Shown here piece by piece: positions 1 to 10,520 of a DNA stretch of 64,000 bases. The position numbers and the translations under genes are program-made. Under the pieces are notes generated by a model. That model searched no databases and was not told where the DNA came from. It saw nothing but the letters and a program-made list of their open reading frames with translations. This DNA comes from Ctenosaura bakeri. Its lineage: Eukaryota > Chordata > Lepidosauria > Squamata > Iguanidae. Each line of letters opens with the position of its first letter. The stretch's first letter is position 1. The stretch spans positions 1 through 64,000 of the forward strand of contig CAOLHI010001827.1 in NCBI GenBank assembly GCA_948474755.1. Direction: 5' to 3'.

Positions 1-1016
1 ATATACAAGAAGGGAGAAAAATTTGGAAAAAACGTTTTTTAAAAAAATTATCAATAAGAATAAAAGAGAATTATTATAAATTAGTGTGGAAATGGTACTT
101 AACTCCAGTGAAATTAAATCAAATAGATGAGAAATATTCAAGATTATGTTGGAGAGGATGTCAAGAAATTGGTACATATATGCATATGTGGTGGAATTGC
201 AATAAGATAATGGAGTTTTGGCAAAAGGTTTTTAAAGAGATAAAAGAGATTATAGGAGCAGATATACCAGTATGTCCAAATATTGCATTGTTGTCTATAT
301 ATGATAAGGTTGAGTGTACTCAAGTAAAGAAAGAATTAATAACAAATTTGTTAACTGCAGCGAGATTAATAATAGCAAAAAAATGGAAAACAAATGAAAA
401 ATTTCAAATAGAGGAATGGTATAACGAAGTGTGGAAAATTGCAATTAATGATAAACTAACATGTAGAATTAGGTTTATGAAAGGTTTGGTTAAAGGGAAT
501 GATTTTGAAGAAATTTGGAAAATATTTTTGGATAAAGTTCTGAAAAGAGATAGAAATACTACCCTGTCAAAAGAAGAATGGCAATTTTGGAAAGTGGATT
601 AAATAAAAAGTTGGCTCTGGGGGTGGGTATTTTTTAGTTTTAGTTTTGTTTTTCTTTTATGTTGTATATTTTGTAATTCTTAGTAGGTGTGTGTGTCAAA
701 CTTGTGATTTATAGATTTAAATGGATAAGTGATGTTAATGTTTTTTAAAAAAAAAGTTAAAAGAATTAACAATAGAAATAGATTAAAGGGGATGTGAAAA
801 ATATTGAATTAAATGTGAAATTATAACAGTTGAACAGATTTATAAATTTAAGGGTAAAGGTGCAAAATAACAATAAAAGTTAGTATTGCTTAAGAGAAGA
901 GAAAAAAAGAAAAAGAAAAAAAAATTTTTTTAATTCACTATTATGTATATCACATGGTGTTTAATTTTTTTTTCTTGTTTTGTATTTGTGATTCAGTTAT
1001 ATAAATAAAAAAAAAC
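1..1016 (+). mobile_element. L1 retrotransposon, 3' end (ORF2 tail plus 3' UTR)
   Basis: The ORF2 tail is followed by about 410 bp of T/G-rich 3' UTR (runs such as TTTTTAGTTTTAGTTTTG at 632-650) and an A-rich end with AAATAAAAAAAAA at about 1003-1015, which carries AATAAA-type signals. The 5' part lies outside the window. The 3' UTR resembles that of the L1 at 61.1-61.4 kb in its TTTTAG-rich composition. The end coordinate is approximate because the left flank, and hence the target duplication, cannot be seen. Confidence 0.8.
3..602 (+). CDS. L1 LINE ORF2 protein, C-terminal end (partial)
   Basis: This is the C-terminal part of an L1 ORF2 protein (endonuclease/reverse transcriptase), about 199 codons ending in TAA at 600-602. 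The frame is open back to base 3, so the true start lies outside the window and the first in-frame GTG at 84 should not be taken as a start. The segment shows the typical squamate L1 tail: KWYLTPVKLNQI, then a zinc-knuckle-like CX3CX7HX4C (CWRGC-QEIGTYM-H-MWWN-C), then a conserved helix-rich end with AARLIIAKKWK. In the family this tail binds nucleic acid and follows the reverse transcriptase. There is no frameshift or stop in 600 bp, unlike the other two L1 copies in the window, so this copy is comparatively young and may be intact to the left. Whether it is active cannot be told from here. Confidence 0.88.
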   Translation: MQEGRKIWKKRFLKKLSIRIKENYYKLVWKWYLTPVKLNQIDEKYSRLCWRGCQEIGTYMHMWWNCNKIMEFWQKVFKEIKEIIGADIPVCPNIALLSIYDKVECTQVKKELITNLLTAARLIIAKKWKTNEKFQIEEWYNEVWKIAINDKLTCRIRFMKGLVKGNDFEEIWKIFLDKVLKRDRNTTLSKEEWQFWKVD

Positions 1017-1279
1017 TATGTGACAATAAGTGAGTAAAGAGCACATTATTTGTCTGGGTCTGAGTGAACTCCCATTCCCCCGGATTTTATACTTTTACTT
1101 TGCGCTTCTGCAAAATGTGGTTGGAAAAACTCCTGAGCATGACTGAGACTATGTAATTTCAGTTTGCCAGTCAGATCAGAAAGAGCATTGGATCAAATTG
1201 AGGTTGCGAGGCCATGTAGCCATATTAATCATTACAGGGGTGGGGGGAAATGACAAAGGAGTCTTGTCACACCTTAAAG

Positions 1280-1861
1280 CCGGAGTGTGCAAAGTGCAAC
1301 CCATGCGCTGCAGGCAAAATCCTCCAGATTACTTTTGTTGTCTCCAGGGGTAAAAAAAAATTGCAAAAAATTTGGCCCCCAAATTCCCCACATGGTGTGT
1401 AGAGCATTTTTGACAAATTTTTACACACAGACACACTGGCTATTTCAGGTTTAGGAGTGACCTCTTTAAAAAAAACAGTCTTCTGATTGCTTCCGAATGT
1501 TAAAGAGACCTCCAGGGCTTAAAGTGGCCTAAAAATATGGGGGGGGAAACATCCCAAAGATGCTTGGGGCCATAATGTTTTTGCAGGCTAGTGTAGAGGT
1601 GGAATGGTCCTCCCCTTGTTTTTGGTACTATGTGTTACTAGACATTTTTGACTTATTATTGTCTTAAGGTGAAGCTATCATGGGGTTTTCTTAGTAAGTG
1701 AGAAAGGGTTTGCCTTTGCCTTCCTCTGAGGCTGAGAGAATGAGACTTGCCAAAGGGGATTCAAACCCTGTTTTCCCAGATTCCTAGTCCAATGCTCAAA
1801 CTGCTACATTGTTCTGGCTGTCATAATATGATCCGCTAGCTTCCCACAGTTGCCCTCCCGT
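1280..1861. mobile_element. 582-bp insertion flanked by 9-bp direct repeats
   Basis: The segment lies between two copies of ACCTTAAAG (1271-1279, 1862-1870) inside an older repeat, as expected for an inserted element with a 9-bp target duplication. The ends are only weakly complementary (CGGAGTGTGCAA against CGGGAGGGCAAC read from the other end), so terminal inverted repeats are possible but not clear. It has no ORF. A SINE lies inside it on the minus strand (1655-1822). A 9-bp duplication is usual for Mutator-like transposons, but the class stays open. Confidence 0.5.
1655..1822 (-). mobile_element. tRNA-derived SINE, truncated
   Basis: Reverse-oriented copy of the SINE seen complete at 2122-2330. 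Recognisable on the + strand are AAGGTGAAGCTATCATGGGG, GCCTTTGCCTTCCTCTGAGG and a B-box-like GGGATTCAAACCCTG. The (ACA)n tail side is missing. It lies within the insertion 1280-1861. Confidence 0.7.
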
Positions 1862-2121
1862 ACCTTAAAGGCTAACCATTGTTATAGCGTTAGCTTTCAT
1901 TAGCTATAACTCACTTCATCAGATGCATGCATATGTTATCCATAATGTCAGGATGCATATAAAGTATATATGGTTGAAGGTAGAACAGAAGACAGTCAGA
2001 GCTGAAGAAAATCAAAAGTTGAAAGCGCTATCACTGACAATTACATTGTTAGCATTCCCCCTTTACAAAGCCATGGCTGATACAGATCATAGGGAAAAAA
2101 TGCACCTACGTATCACTCAGA

Positions 2122-2330
2122 AACCAGAGTGGTATAGTCTAAGGAGACCAGGATTTGAATCTCCACTGGATGTCATTGAGCAAACAGCCTTCTCTCAGCC
2201 TAAAAGGAATGCAATGGCAAACCTTGTCTGAATCAGTCTTGCTACCAAAACCCCTATGATAGAGTCATTGTAAGTTGGAGTCGACTTGGAGGCACATAAC
2301 AGCAACAACAACAACTACAACAAAAACAAC
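2122..2330 (+). mobile_element. tRNA-derived SINE with ACA-rich tail
   Basis: It opens with an A-box-like CCAGAGTGGTATAGTCTAAG, followed by a B-box-like AGGATTTGAATCTCC, as in RNA polymerase III promoters of tRNA-derived SINEs. The 3' part holds GTAAGTTGGAGTCGACTTGG and ends in AACAGCAACAACAACAACT, the same 3' signature seen in reverse in the copies at 10.7, 44.7 and 46.0 kb. Such SINEs move with the enzymes of a partner LINE; which one cannot be decided here. Confidence 0.8.
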
Positions 2331-3304
2331 TTTTTATTCCTTTCCCCTGTGTAGCCCTCTCTAATGGCAACCACAACTTAGAAAAGTTACTTTTTTGGAC
2401 TACATCTCCCATAATTGCCTAGCCAGAATGGCCAGAGGGACTAGAAACGGTCCAAAAGGATAACTCTTCTAAATTCAGCTGTCAACCCATGAAGTGGAAG
2501 GCTTCTCTTATTATATGGCTAATTTGTCTATTCATAGCTGTGTTGCTGCAAGCTATTTCTTATTTTCAATACAGTTTAATTCTTTTGGCTTATTTGTTGA
2601 GTGTGGGGACCCAGGCAGATAAACGCTCAACTGTACCAACCACTGATACCAGGTATCATCATGTTACCATATTTCACTTCTGTTTTACGGAATCAGACAG
2701 CTTAGACCATGCAGTTGACACCTCCATGAGGAACTATAGTAAGCAGCACAAGTGTTATCTGTTAATTGTTAAAGGCTATAATATGAAGAAAAGCTGTGAT
2801 GGGAAAAAATAGGTGCCAAGAGATTTTCACACCACGTGTACCATTCAGCTGTGAGAAAAGTAAATAAAAGAGGAATCTTAGCAATGCCATTGATATTCAA
2901 CAGAAACAACTGCAGTAAGATCCAGCTTTCACCTCCAGCAACTGTCACATTAACACAACAAATTCAATATAACAAGCTGGTGCTGTTTCTCCATTTCTTT
3001 AATTGCATGATAATCCTGTCAGTGCATTGTCAAATTAGCACAATTTCTTTCTTGTTGTCCCTGTATTACAGAGCTCCACAGGTAGATTTACTTCTGCTGC
3101 CCCTGTTCAGGTTACCAAGACAAAACAAAACCAAATTTTAACAAACCAAGCCTGTAAGCATCATTCCACTGGCTTTGTACTTGCTCTGTTCAATTCAGTA
3201 CACCATCATTTTAAACAGGTGTGGGGCTACCAACATTTCAAGAGTAGAGTATGTAGGGTTGGGCAGTGGAAGATTTTCCCCATGATGTCATCATGTGAAA
3301 AGTT
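2331..3304. other. No gene recognised
   Basis: ORFs of up to 107 codons occur but show no similarity I recognise. One CACGTG E-box is at 2833-2838. Otherwise nothing is seen. Confidence 0.5.
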
Positions 3305-3425
3305 TGCTCAGGGATGAGAAATGTGTGGCCCTCCAGATCATGTTGGACTGCACTTCCTACCAGCCCAATGCACCATTAACCAACAGGGAGAGATGATAGG
3401 ACTTTCACTTCAACAAGATCTAGGT
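3305..3425. repeat. Fragment of a dispersed 'GGCCCTCCAGAT..TTGGACT' repeat
   Basis: Carries GTGTGGCCCTCCAGATCATG, TTGGACTGCACTTCC and a weak mirror of it further on. Similar pieces with 'CT..CTCCCA' and 'GGCCAG' words occur at about 12905-13015, 37085-37150, 41300-41400 and 43310-43400. It is an old, partly palindromic reptile repeat whose class I cannot name. Confidence 0.5.
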
Positions 3426-4984
3426 ACAGCCATGCATTCTTCATGCCCAGTCCAGGTAAAATATCTGTCGTGTTGACTCCCACAACAGTGCCAAAGGAAA
3501 ATTATCAACCTTCACAATGAAAGATGACTTAGGATACTTTTTTGATCCTAATTTTTGTTTGTGGGGGGGGCAGTGTTGGGAGCAAGAAAGGATACAAATA
3601 AAACAAATTATATATAAATATATATGTACATGTGTACACACACACACACACACACACACAATATATACACATACATACCAATACCAGAAAAAAGACTCTT
3701 GCCACATGATTTAAGAACCAATGCAACTATAAACATAGTTAAGTTATAATACTCAAATGCAGCTAAAGGGATTGTCATATTAAAATTACCGAATTAAAAA
3801 CAATTTAAAAACATATCATGGAAAAAAATATATATTTTTAAAGGACAGCACTATCGCCACCCCTTAAAGCTTTTGCTGAGCAACTAGTCAGATGCTGAAA
3901 GGTCTTTGTCTGCTAACAGAACAAGCATAGGAAGGGATCCAGTCCAGTTTCCCCTGGAGAGGACTTCCAAAATCTCAGAGCAGAAATGACCTTTTTCTCA
4001 TTTCATTTCATTGCCTATCCATCTGGAAGGACTCCTTGCTTCCTCTGTATATACTCTGAGAAGTACATTTTAAGTTTTGCATTTCCATAAATGCCAAAAT
4101 TCAAAGGTGCAGAAAGTACTGCCTTCATAAAAAGGTTGAGCCCTTTGGGAGTCTTTTCAAATGGATAGCTCTAAACATTGTCAATATTTTTTCTCCTTCA
4201 TCAACATTCTATAGGAAATAAAAAAGTGAAAGAAGTAGCAAGAAACCATGGTGCAGTTACATGTTGAAAGCAATAACGTCTAAAGACTCCTCAGTAAAAT
4301 TTAATAAGTGAGGCAGGACAATTACAGAATAAAAGCCTCTTCTGAATGCATCCTGATTCATCCAGCAGAGCTTTTCTTCTGAAATGTACTGACTGCCACA
4401 CAAATCATGTTTTCTGCAACCCACACATATGGACTCCACCCTTCCAGATGTTGCAGATTTTTGATTAATTACAACTTCTAAAATACGTTTTGCAATTAAC
4501 AAATCAAACTTCTTGTGAAAGTGTTTCAGGAGTCAATCCGTTAAGAAGGCATGAGAACTGACACAGAAATAAGATCACAGTTCTTTTCTATATTTTAACC
4601 TAATGCGGACCACTCAATCTCCTTAGATTGAGATTCTGTTAGCCAGTGTAACTATAGCAGTGTAGCAGGAGTAAAAGAAAAAAAAATCAAAGTGGTAAAG
4701 TGGGTGGAGAGAGATTTTCCAAGGCTACCTTGAGTTTCAAAGAGCTCACCCAGAAGCCAGAGATTGTGGAAATAAATGCTTGGGAGCTGGAAGCTTTCTC
4801 TCTGGATGGCCTTTTCTTCCTCCTTCTACTGCCAATACACATAGGGTTGCCATACCTCCACTTTAGCTGCTTTTATTTAGATTCTGTTTATTCCACTTGG
4901 TGCCCATTTGGACCCTAATCTGGCCTAGATTCCAAGCTTTCATTATAAATTAAATAAAAGTACAACTCTAGCCCTTGTAGGAGC
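3426..4984. other. No gene recognised (apart from the AC repeat)
   Basis: AT-rich unique-looking sequence. The ORFs that overlap the AC tract translate simple repeats. No splice-flanked exon or RNA gene is seen. Confidence 0.5.
3636..3660. repeat. (AC)n microsatellite
   Basis: About 12-13 AC units, flanked by TATATA and ACATACATAC stretches (3610-3680). Confidence 0.95.
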
Positions 4985-5515
4985 TTGGTAGGTGCAAAGG
5001 AAGAGAGAGAGTGAGCAATGGGAGGAGTGGAATGTGCAAAGCAAGGGGTGCATTATGAGGATGCCAAGTGTGGTCAAGGGAGGGAGTGGGAGAGAAGGGA
5101 GTGTGAGCGGTGCAACTGGTAGAGTTCGGGAAGGAAGAACATACATTGCAAGTATGCAAGGAGAGGGAAGGGAAGGGAGAAGGAGCAACGTAGCAGCATG
5201 ATTGCAAGAAGCAAGGGAGGGGTGCATTGGAAGCGTAATGTGAAAAAGGGAGTAGCAGGGTATGGAGAGTATAGCAAGTGAGGAAGGGCAAAGGAGAGGA
5301 GAGACGGTAAGACGTTCAGTGATAGGTTTCAAGGAACAAGAGAGGTAGACATGATGAGACATGAGGTGCAAGGGAATCACAAGGCAAGGAAAGTAAGGAA
5401 GTGGGTGGGAGAGGTAGCAGCAAAGAACAGTGGGGAGCATGACAGAGGCATGAGGTGAGGAGGAAGGAAGAATGCAGACAGAACAAAATAGAAGCACAGG
5501 GGTGAGGGCAAGGCA
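4985..5515. repeat. 530-bp purine-rich tract with degenerate internal repeats
   Basis: The + strand is nearly all G and A with sparse T and C. Words such as GCAAGGGAGGGGTGCATT (about 5210) and GCAAGGGGTGCATTATGAGG (about 5040) recur, which suggests an eroded minisatellite. Because C/T dominate the minus strand, stops are rare there, and this produces an artefactual 202-codon Ser/Leu/Pro/Cys-rich ORF (4943-5551). Confidence 0.75.
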
Positions 5516-6235
5516 ATAGCAGCTGAGGTCTTCCAGTGCAGTGCAATTCATTGCTCCAGTGCTCTTCTTCCTGAGAGAGCCACCTCCTGATGCTTCTCTG
5601 TGGAAACAGCTAAGGCAAGATAAGGGGGTAGATAGAAGCTTATTAAGAAAAATGCTTTGTGTGACTCTTCAGATTTTTAGGAAACAGATTGAAGCAATGA
5701 TAAAGAAAAGATGGACTGACTCCACATTTTTGGTGGACTGACTCCACATTTATTTGATTTGGGAGTATGGTATGAGCGTTTGAATTATTTACTCATACAT
5801 ATGTCCTACTAATTAAATGTGCATAAGAGATTTATATATTTATACATATTAGGAATAACAGTTTTAAGATTTAAACTCTAGCAGGGAAACAAAGGATTTC
5901 AGAAAGGATTTCTATCACAGAGAAGTATGAGAATGTCGTGAAGAGGAAGAAGCATCTGCCAGTTTGGACTGGCACTTGCTTTGAAATGTTTTTTTCTCCT
6001 TACACAAAGGAATACCTTTCAAAGATTTTAAGGGGCAGCTATGTCAGTCTTTCAACAAAACCAGCAGTTTTCTATTTATCTATCCTTATCTACCCAACAG
6101 TTTCTGTCCATAAAGATGAAAAAGTTTTATTTGGTATCAGCTTTGGCAGATTGTGGCCCAGTCTATCAGCAGGGATGCTCTCACACAACCCAATTATAGA
6201 ACAATGATTCTCATTTAATTGTCATACCTAGATGT
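5516..6235. other. No gene recognised
   Basis: A local direct duplication TGGACTGACTCCACATTT occurs twice (about 5712-5729 and 5735-5752). No other structure is seen. Confidence 0.5.
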
Positions 6236-6395
6236 TATGGACGTCTGGAATTTGTAGTTCTGGAGGTACTAGAGCTCTCTGGTAGAGAATTCTAAACATT
6301 TCTGTCTCATGTGCAAATCCCAGTTTTCCATAGGCTGAAACCAAGGTAGCTGATTCATTATATTACAACTGTGTCATGTGAAAGGGCCCCAAGTG
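6236..6395. mobile_element. Decayed MITE of the 'GAGCTCTCTGG' family
   Basis: Related to the elements at 17625-18005 and 41551-41759: it has TTTGTAGTTCTGGAGG, GAGCTCTCTGGTAGAGAATT, CTAAAC and the right terminus CATGTGAAAGGGC. The left terminus is eroded. Confidence 0.6.
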
Positions 6396-7191
6396 CCTGG
6401 CAGACTGCCTTAGTTGGAAGATTATTATACCCATGGTTAGGTGGGAGTATGTAATCAGTGAAGTGAGAGGGAATGGAAATATAAAAAGTACAAGCATTTA
6501 TCATTAACTCAATTGGCATTAACAAAGAATAAATGTATAGGAGCAAACATCATAGCACGTATGAATTGCTAAGCATGTATGTTGTGATGAAAAGTCAAAT
6601 AGGTGAAACAAAGTTATACTAGACTATTTTCTGCTAAAATAAAGTCTTTAATCTGTATCTGTATCTTTTTTCTAATGCAAATACCGCTGTCCATCCTTAC
6701 TTTCCTCTGCATCTTGCTCTGTAAATCAAATGGCATTCACTTTTAGGCTTCCCATGGTACTTTGATGGATCTGTAGCTTTTTGTCATCAGTGAAAAACTG
6801 ATGGCAAAATATAGTGATCTGATGAGAATATGGAACTGCCTGTATATGACAAAATGTTAACTATATTTTTGTTGTTCTCTTATTTGTAGTACACTGCACC
6901 GCACCGACTTTGCATGGTCTCCTCTCCCTATTAATCCTTACAACTTGCTAGATCTCCCCTGTAAGGCAGGGCTGCTGAGAGCTACAATATCTGCAATCAC
7001 ATGGTAAATTCCATGACCAAGCAGAGATATGACCTTGAGTCTCTCTGTTTTAATCTCTCTGTTCCAAGTCCAGCACTTCAAATGTTATACTGGTTCTGTC
7101 AGATCCATTGTAACTATAAATAATGGTATGAAGTTTTAATCATATTGGAAGAAAAACAGAACAATTAATGTGCTGAATACATACAACTGCA
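6396..7191. other. No gene recognised
   Basis: AT-rich, with short unrelated ORFs only. It leads into the octamer cluster. Confidence 0.5.
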
Positions 7192-7255
7192 ATGCAAATT
7201 AAACTAATTTGCATAATTGGTCCAGTTATGCAAATTACTTTAATAATATGCAAAA
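7192..7255. promoter_or_regulatory. Cluster of octamer (POU/Oct) motifs
   Basis: Three exact octamers lie within 44 bp: ATGCAAAT at 7192-7199, its complement ATTTGCAT at 7207-7214 and ATGCAAAT at 7228-7235, plus a near match ATGCAAAA at 7248-7255. The first two form a perfect 10-bp inverted repeat (ATGCAAATTA, 3-bp spacer AAC, TAATTTGCAT, 7192-7214). Octamers bind POU-domain factors such as Oct1. A function as an enhancer is inference from clustering and symmetry alone. Confidence 0.45.
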
Positions 7256-7610
7256 TAGATAGCTGGATTTGAATTAGTGGAATATGGAAATCCCAGCTGC
7301 ATAACCCAATAAAACTGGCATAACGGACCAATAAAATTCCAGCCACAAAGCCCAGCTGCATATATTGAACCTGCATGACCACTCCTGACCTATGCCCAGT
7401 CCCTGCACTATAACAGAGAACTACCTTTTTTAAATCAGAATTACAAAACAGTCCATGGGAAGAAAAATATATTGACCAAACATAATTTCTAAAGAACTGG
7501 AAAATGGCACACTTGAACACAGATGATAACACTAACTAATGATGAAATCCAGTACTGTACAAGAAGAAGGTCACCTACAGAATGAATCCTTTCCATCCCA
7601 GTGTTCTTCT
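7256..7610. repeat. Short internal direct repeats downstream of the octamers
   Basis: CCCAGCTGCATA recurs at about 7292 and 7339, and CCAATAAAA recurs between them (CCCAATAAAACTGGCATAAC, then GACCAATAAAATTCCAG). This looks like a degenerate tandem of about 45 bp. Nothing else is seen up to the MITE. Confidence 0.5.
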
Positions 7611-7615
7611 CTGAG

Positions 7616-7778
7616 GCCATTTCTGCACTAGACTGTTATAGCGCTATTATTCCACTTTCAACATCCCATGGAATCCTGAAATTAGCCGGCTGGCCTCTCC
7701 CTAAACTGCAAACTCCAGGATTCCATAGGATGTTGAAAGTGGAATAATAGCACTATAACAGTCTAATGCAGAAATGGC
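7616..7778. mobile_element. Palindromic MITE, short class (163 bp)
   Basis: The two arms of about 75 bp are near-perfect inverted copies: GCCATTTCTGCACTAGACTG at the left, mirrored by AGTCTAATGCAGAAATGGC at the right. The target duplication CTGAG is exact (7611-7615 and 7779-7783). The whole element can fold into one long hairpin. It has no ORF and depends on a transposase encoded elsewhere; the 5-bp duplication and the GCC terminus do not let me name the superfamily. Confidence 0.88.
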
Positions 7779-8034
7779 CTGAGACATAGGCAGTTATGTC
7801 TTCAGCAGAAGGGAGGAACTAATGAAAGAATCCTGTAGTACTTGTGTAAAGTTCCTAACTTCAGCAGTTGTTCCCTCATAATAAAGTCTGTAAGACACAC
7901 CCCACAATGTTTGGAAGGTCTCCCATGACCACTGGAGAAGTCTTTTCAGTGTGCAAAGGGAACAATCCATCGAACAAGCTTCCCTCTTTCTCATCCAGTA
8001 ATAGATTTGACACAGAAGTTCTATTTTATGGTAT

Positions 8035-8400
8035 GTATTTATTTCATTTCTATGCCACCTTTCTTCCAGATTGGGATGTAGAGCGGCTCACAAAAAGAAT
8101 AAATTAAAACAATTAAAATTATCAAACTTAAAAGGTATGCAAAAGTTAAAAAATAAAGCACCAACAAGAAGAAACCGCCTTGTGAGCAATTGTACACTGA
8201 AAGACTGCCTCAACAAAAAGATTGTTGCCTGCTGGCAAAAGGAGAACAAGGAGGAGGCTAGCTTTGCCTAAAGCAGAAGGGAATTCCAGAAGATGAGAGT
8301 AGCCACTGAGAATACTCTCTCTTGCATCCTCACCAAGTGACCCCATGATGGTGGCTCATCCAAGAGAAAGCCCCCACCTGTAGATAGGTTCTGGAAGATT
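8035..8400 (-). mobile_element. L2 LINE, 3' end
   Basis: On the + strand it reads TATGCCACCTTTCTTCC and AGAGCGGCTCACAAAA, then the UTR text GAGTAGCCACTGAGAA, which recurs as GCAGCCACTGAGAAGGCC inside the L2 at 33 kb in the same orientation. The element therefore runs leftward, with its 3' end at about 8035. No coding part is left. Confidence 0.65.
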
Positions 8401-8552
8401 TGTATAGGAAGATACAGTCTTCCATATACTCTGGATCTAAAATGTATACATGAGATTACTAAGCGGACTTGATAACATTACATTTCAGTTGCTTGACAAT
8501 CTAATTAGAGAAGCAATGACCCAAAAAGAAGAAAAGAAACTCAGAGAATGAG

Positions 8553-8953
8553 GCCCTTTCCACAGTATCCACCCATCCCATCATGGGAACACAGGAGAGG
8601 AGCAGGAATGCAATGACACTTTTGCATGATGTTGTCACAGTCCTGCTCCTCTCCTGTCCCCAGGTGGCACAATTGCAGATTAAATCATGGGTGTGTTTTT
8701 CCCATCAATGACACACAATCATGCCGCTATCCCACACTTACCTGATCTGCAGAAGAGCAGGAAGTGTGATGGTGGCACTTTCTGCCCCAGTGCAATGCAG
8801 AAGGAAGTATCTTGTCTATCGTGCTCCCATCCACAGGAAGGCAGTCCTGTGTGGAGGAGAGTGCTCCTGTCATGCTTTGGTGGCGATCCTAGCAGCAGCT
8901 CTGCTGGGATCACCACTGGAACACAATGGGACAAGGTAGGGTGCAGAAAGGAC
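8553..8953. mobile_element. MITE-like element with internal hairpin (401 bp)
   Basis: The ends are inverted, GCCCTTTCCACAG at the left and GTGCAGAAAGGAC at the right, matching the other GCCnTTTC MITEs. An internal palindrome pairs ACAGGAGAGGAGCAGGA (about 8590) with TCCTGCTCCTCTCCTGT (about 8641). No 5-bp duplication is evident (ATGAG against CTTAG), so the copy is old or the borders are slightly off. Confidence 0.6.
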
Positions 8954-9595
8954 CTTAGAGTATAATACTATCCAAGCTCACAGTACTCAACTAAGTTCCA
9001 CTTAAAATCCACTTTATTTCCCTAGTATGACATGCTTTCATTCTTGAAAAGTATCATCAAAGCCTCTTACTACTTTGCTCAAGGAAGCTTTTCCAGACCT
9101 AACAACCCTTGAATGATATTGTTATGTGCTTCCACCTAGGCAGTTTCCCTCCATAGTTATATCAACTGAATCCTGAGGCCTGCCTGCACAAACTCCACAC
9201 AGAAAAGAATCAAAGGAAAGAGACAGAATCTCAACTCTTGTCGAGCTAAATTTACATTTCCAGGTATCTGATGCATGATTGTTTGAGAGAGCTGACCTCA
9301 AGAACAGTTCCCTTTGAGATTATTACTGACTTATTTATGAAGCCCCTAAAAATAAACTATGTGCTATAGAGACTAAAAAGTGTAGACAAGCATGGACCGC
9401 AGGTCTACAATCTGTAAAAACATGACAGAGTGGGAAGGGGGATGATGAATGCAAAAGAGAGAGGTAAGAGAGATAATCAGTCAGGCTAAAAATAAGTCAA
9501 CAGATAGTTGACATTCTGCTCTTAAAACAAAGAGAAGAAAATAGCAATCATGAATCTTGTGGAAGAGAGTTCCAATAACAGAGTTCACAGAGAGA
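8954..9595. other. No gene recognised
   Basis: Nothing beyond short chance ORFs is seen. Confidence 0.5.
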
Positions 9596-9770
9596 CAAGA
9601 GGGAGAAAGTAAGAGTTGTTAATTCTGGGTTTTAAGAAGAGAAGAAAGATGGCAGAAAGCAGCAAAAGGGTGATGGCAGAAAGTAGGGAGAGGGAATGGC
9701 TAAGAAAGAAAGAAAAAACCAGGAAGGTGAGGTAGAAAAAAAAGTTTACATTCAAGGGGAATGAAGGGGC
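9596..9770. repeat. Purine-rich tract with a local duplication
   Basis: G/A-rich on the + strand. GATGGCAGAAAGCAGCAAAA and GATGGCAGAAAGTAGGG are two copies about 24 bp apart (near 9648 and 9672). Confidence 0.6.
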
Positions 9771-9869
9771 AAAAGAAAATTTATGGATTCTTTTTAGAAA
9801 GATAGCTTGTAGACTGTGCCAATTCAACTTGGGGAGAGACTTATGGCTGCAAGGTTCCATATCCCCACT

Positions 9870-10520
9870 CAGTGGTCTGTCGCTGACAACAACTTTGTGA
9901 TCCTTTATGGGGTTGTATAGTTGAAAGAATAGTCTGATTGAGTGGACCTTAATGAACTGCTTCTAGTTAGGTGCTTGCAGCATCATGCTCTGTTCCATTT
10001 TGACATGCTCACTTTATAATTCAGTTCAATCCATAGCCATATTGGTTTCTTTCGAAGCCTCCTGCTTTCTTTCTTGTTGGAATTGTTTGTGATTGTGCCT
10101 CCAGTACGTCATATTTAAGAAACACCCACTCATCATGAAGTCCATGCTCTTAATGTATTTCATGGGATGTCATCTGGTATTTCTTTAAATGTATTGAATT
10201 AGGCTTTCTTAAAGTACCAAGCATGTATCTGATTATACTCAGCTTTCTTTTTTCTCTATATAGCATATTCCAAGAGAACAGGGTCATTTCCACCCAAGGA
10301 TCCCCCTACTTCCTCTTGATTGGCCCTGTTGGTGTGGATTAGGTCCAAAATAGTTAATCCCCTTCCTCAACTTCCCAGATTATAAAATTATGCACAAGGC
10401 AAGTGAGTAATTTGTTGGACTTTACATTCAACAGGCATCAAGGTAGTTGAAATTTCCCATTTTTATTATATCGACCCTTCTTGGATGTTTGGTAACCTGA
10501 TGTAGGAGGGCTTCATAATA
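9870..10520 (-). mobile_element. CR1-like LINE relic (end of endonuclease region and linker)
   Basis: Reading the minus strand from about 10480 leftward gives a broken version of the CR1 ORF2 text: a GNFNYLDAC segment in place of the GDFNYPD endonuclease motif, then a LGGNDPVLLEY-like stretch where CR1 has the SDH motif, then Lys/Trp-rich linker sequence. Several stops and frame changes interrupt it, so it is dead. The Asp and His residues expected in active endonuclease motifs are changed. The assignment rests on spaced motif similarity, so the borders are rough. Confidence 0.55.

Larger units (their letters stand above)
1253..1935. repeat. Old dispersed repeat split by an insertion
   Basis: The left half is 1253-1279 (ACAAAGGAGTCTTGTCACACC then TTAAAG) and the right half 1862-1935 (ACCTTAAAGGCTAACC, ending near TCACTTCATCAGATGCATG). 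Joined, they match a widespread reptile repeat motif I recognise from memory: rule, 'CTTGT..CACCTTAAAG.CTAAC', then 'CACTTC.TCAGATGCAT'. The break falls in ACCTTAAAG, which is present on both sides (1271-1279 and 1862-1870). The repeat class is not known to me. Confidence 0.6.

Noticed and set aside
2122..2330. tRNA gene
   Set aside because: A- and B-box-like words come from the SINE head. No cloverleaf with acceptor stem can be drawn, and an ACA tail follows.
4943..5551. 202-codon minus-strand ORF
   Set aside because: It is the complement of a purine-rich tract, so stops are rare for compositional reasons. The product is a low-complexity Ser/Leu/Pro/Cys sequence with overlapping ORFs in other frames.
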